Positions 63,927 through 64,000 of a stretch of 64,000 bases of DNA are shown here, piece after piece. Location of the stretch: assembly GCA_051653405.1 (NCBI GenBank), contig JBOFWC010000029.1:1-64000 (forward strand). Reading direction: 5' to 3'. A program made the translations under genes and the position numbers. The notes under the pieces were generated by a model, which worked only from the letters and a program-made list of their open reading frames with translations, was not told the DNA's origin and ran no database searches. Source of the stretch: Proteocatella sp051653405. GTDB taxonomy: Bacteria > Bacillota > Clostridia > Peptostreptococcales > Filifactoraceae. Position 1 is the first letter of the stretch, and every line of letters starts with the position of its first letter.

Positions 63927-64000
63927 TTATTCTAATATAGCACCTTTGTGTGATGAACTTACAAGTCTAGCATATCGTGCAAGCCATCCTTTATTTATGC
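63927..64000 (-). CDS. ilvD: 3' end of dihydroxy-acid dehydratase
   Basis: The minus strand codes for GWLARYARLVSSSHKGAILE and stops at 63927-63929. This is the characteristic C-terminus of IlvD, which makes 2-keto acids for valine, leucine and isoleucine. Only the last 24 codons lie in the window. Confidence 0.75.
   Translation of the reverse strand, partial: INKGWLARYARLVSSSHKGAILE

Overview
The window is AT-rich DNA with strong AGGAGG-type ribosome binding sites, TTGACA/TATAAT-type promoters and many intrinsic terminators. Together with FabK instead of FabI, butyrate kinase, type 2 GalT, a GerMN lipoprotein, a class B-type sortase, U32 peptidase and bacteriohemerythrins, this points to an anaerobic low-GC Firmicute of class Clostridia. 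I cannot place it further. No tRNA, rRNA or CRISPR array was seen.

Layout. 1-3144: the 3' part of a repeat-rich, sortase-anchored surface protein, with a class B sortase gene convergent to it. 3186-11133 (minus strand): a galactose regulon, mglB-mglA-mglC, a small membrane protein, then galK-galT-galM, from one promoter with a LacI/CcpA-like operator; the sortase lies directly behind galM. 11316-13228: a 30-residue lipoprotein, cysS and mrnC. About 13260-14770: an IS110-family element with a structured leader. 14835-17449: a PAP2 phosphatase, then a BlaI repressor and M56 sensor protease with an atypical sensor domain. 17573-23268 (minus): fabH-acpP-fabF-fabK-fabD-fabG-fabZ. 23606-28932: a YtrA-type regulator with an ABC exporter, then membrane, phosphoesterase and secreted proteins. 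29093-36512: an EF-G paralogue, small membrane proteins, the tsaE-tsaB-rimI-tsaD cluster for t6A synthesis, and purA. 36687-39878: arsR-acr3-arsC-flavoprotein and a PHP hydrolase. 39982-43287: a tandem universal stress protein and a U32 protein.

43522-50767 is the most unusual part. It holds two paralogous gene pairs, each an HD-GYP protein of about 558 residues followed 9 bases later by a bacteriohemerythrin. Between the pairs lie an ArsR repressor, a CxC permease, a thioredoxin-like protein and a cysteine desulfidase. Both hemerythrins carry Gln in place of one His iron ligand, and both HD-GYP proteins share an unrecognised N-terminal region with a Cys-Cys pair and a PilZ-like C-terminus. 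My inference is an oxygen- or redox-responsive c-di-GMP module.

50791-64000: an ECF S-component divergent from a MocR regulator that lacks the PLP lysine. Next is a sigma-54 activator with a candidate enhancer site and a sigma-54 promoter in front of a gamma-glutamyl hydrolase and amino-acid permease. Butyrate kinase, an aminotransferase, a 5'-nucleotidase, a GerMN lipoprotein, an unknown protein and the tail of ilvD follow.

A roughly 120-base hairpin element occurs twice (32131-32255 and 63591-63715). Both copies lie just after a terminator on the same strand. The core is nearly identical, while the flanking stem differs in sequence but stays paired. It could be an undescribed structured RNA or a small non-autonomous mobile element.
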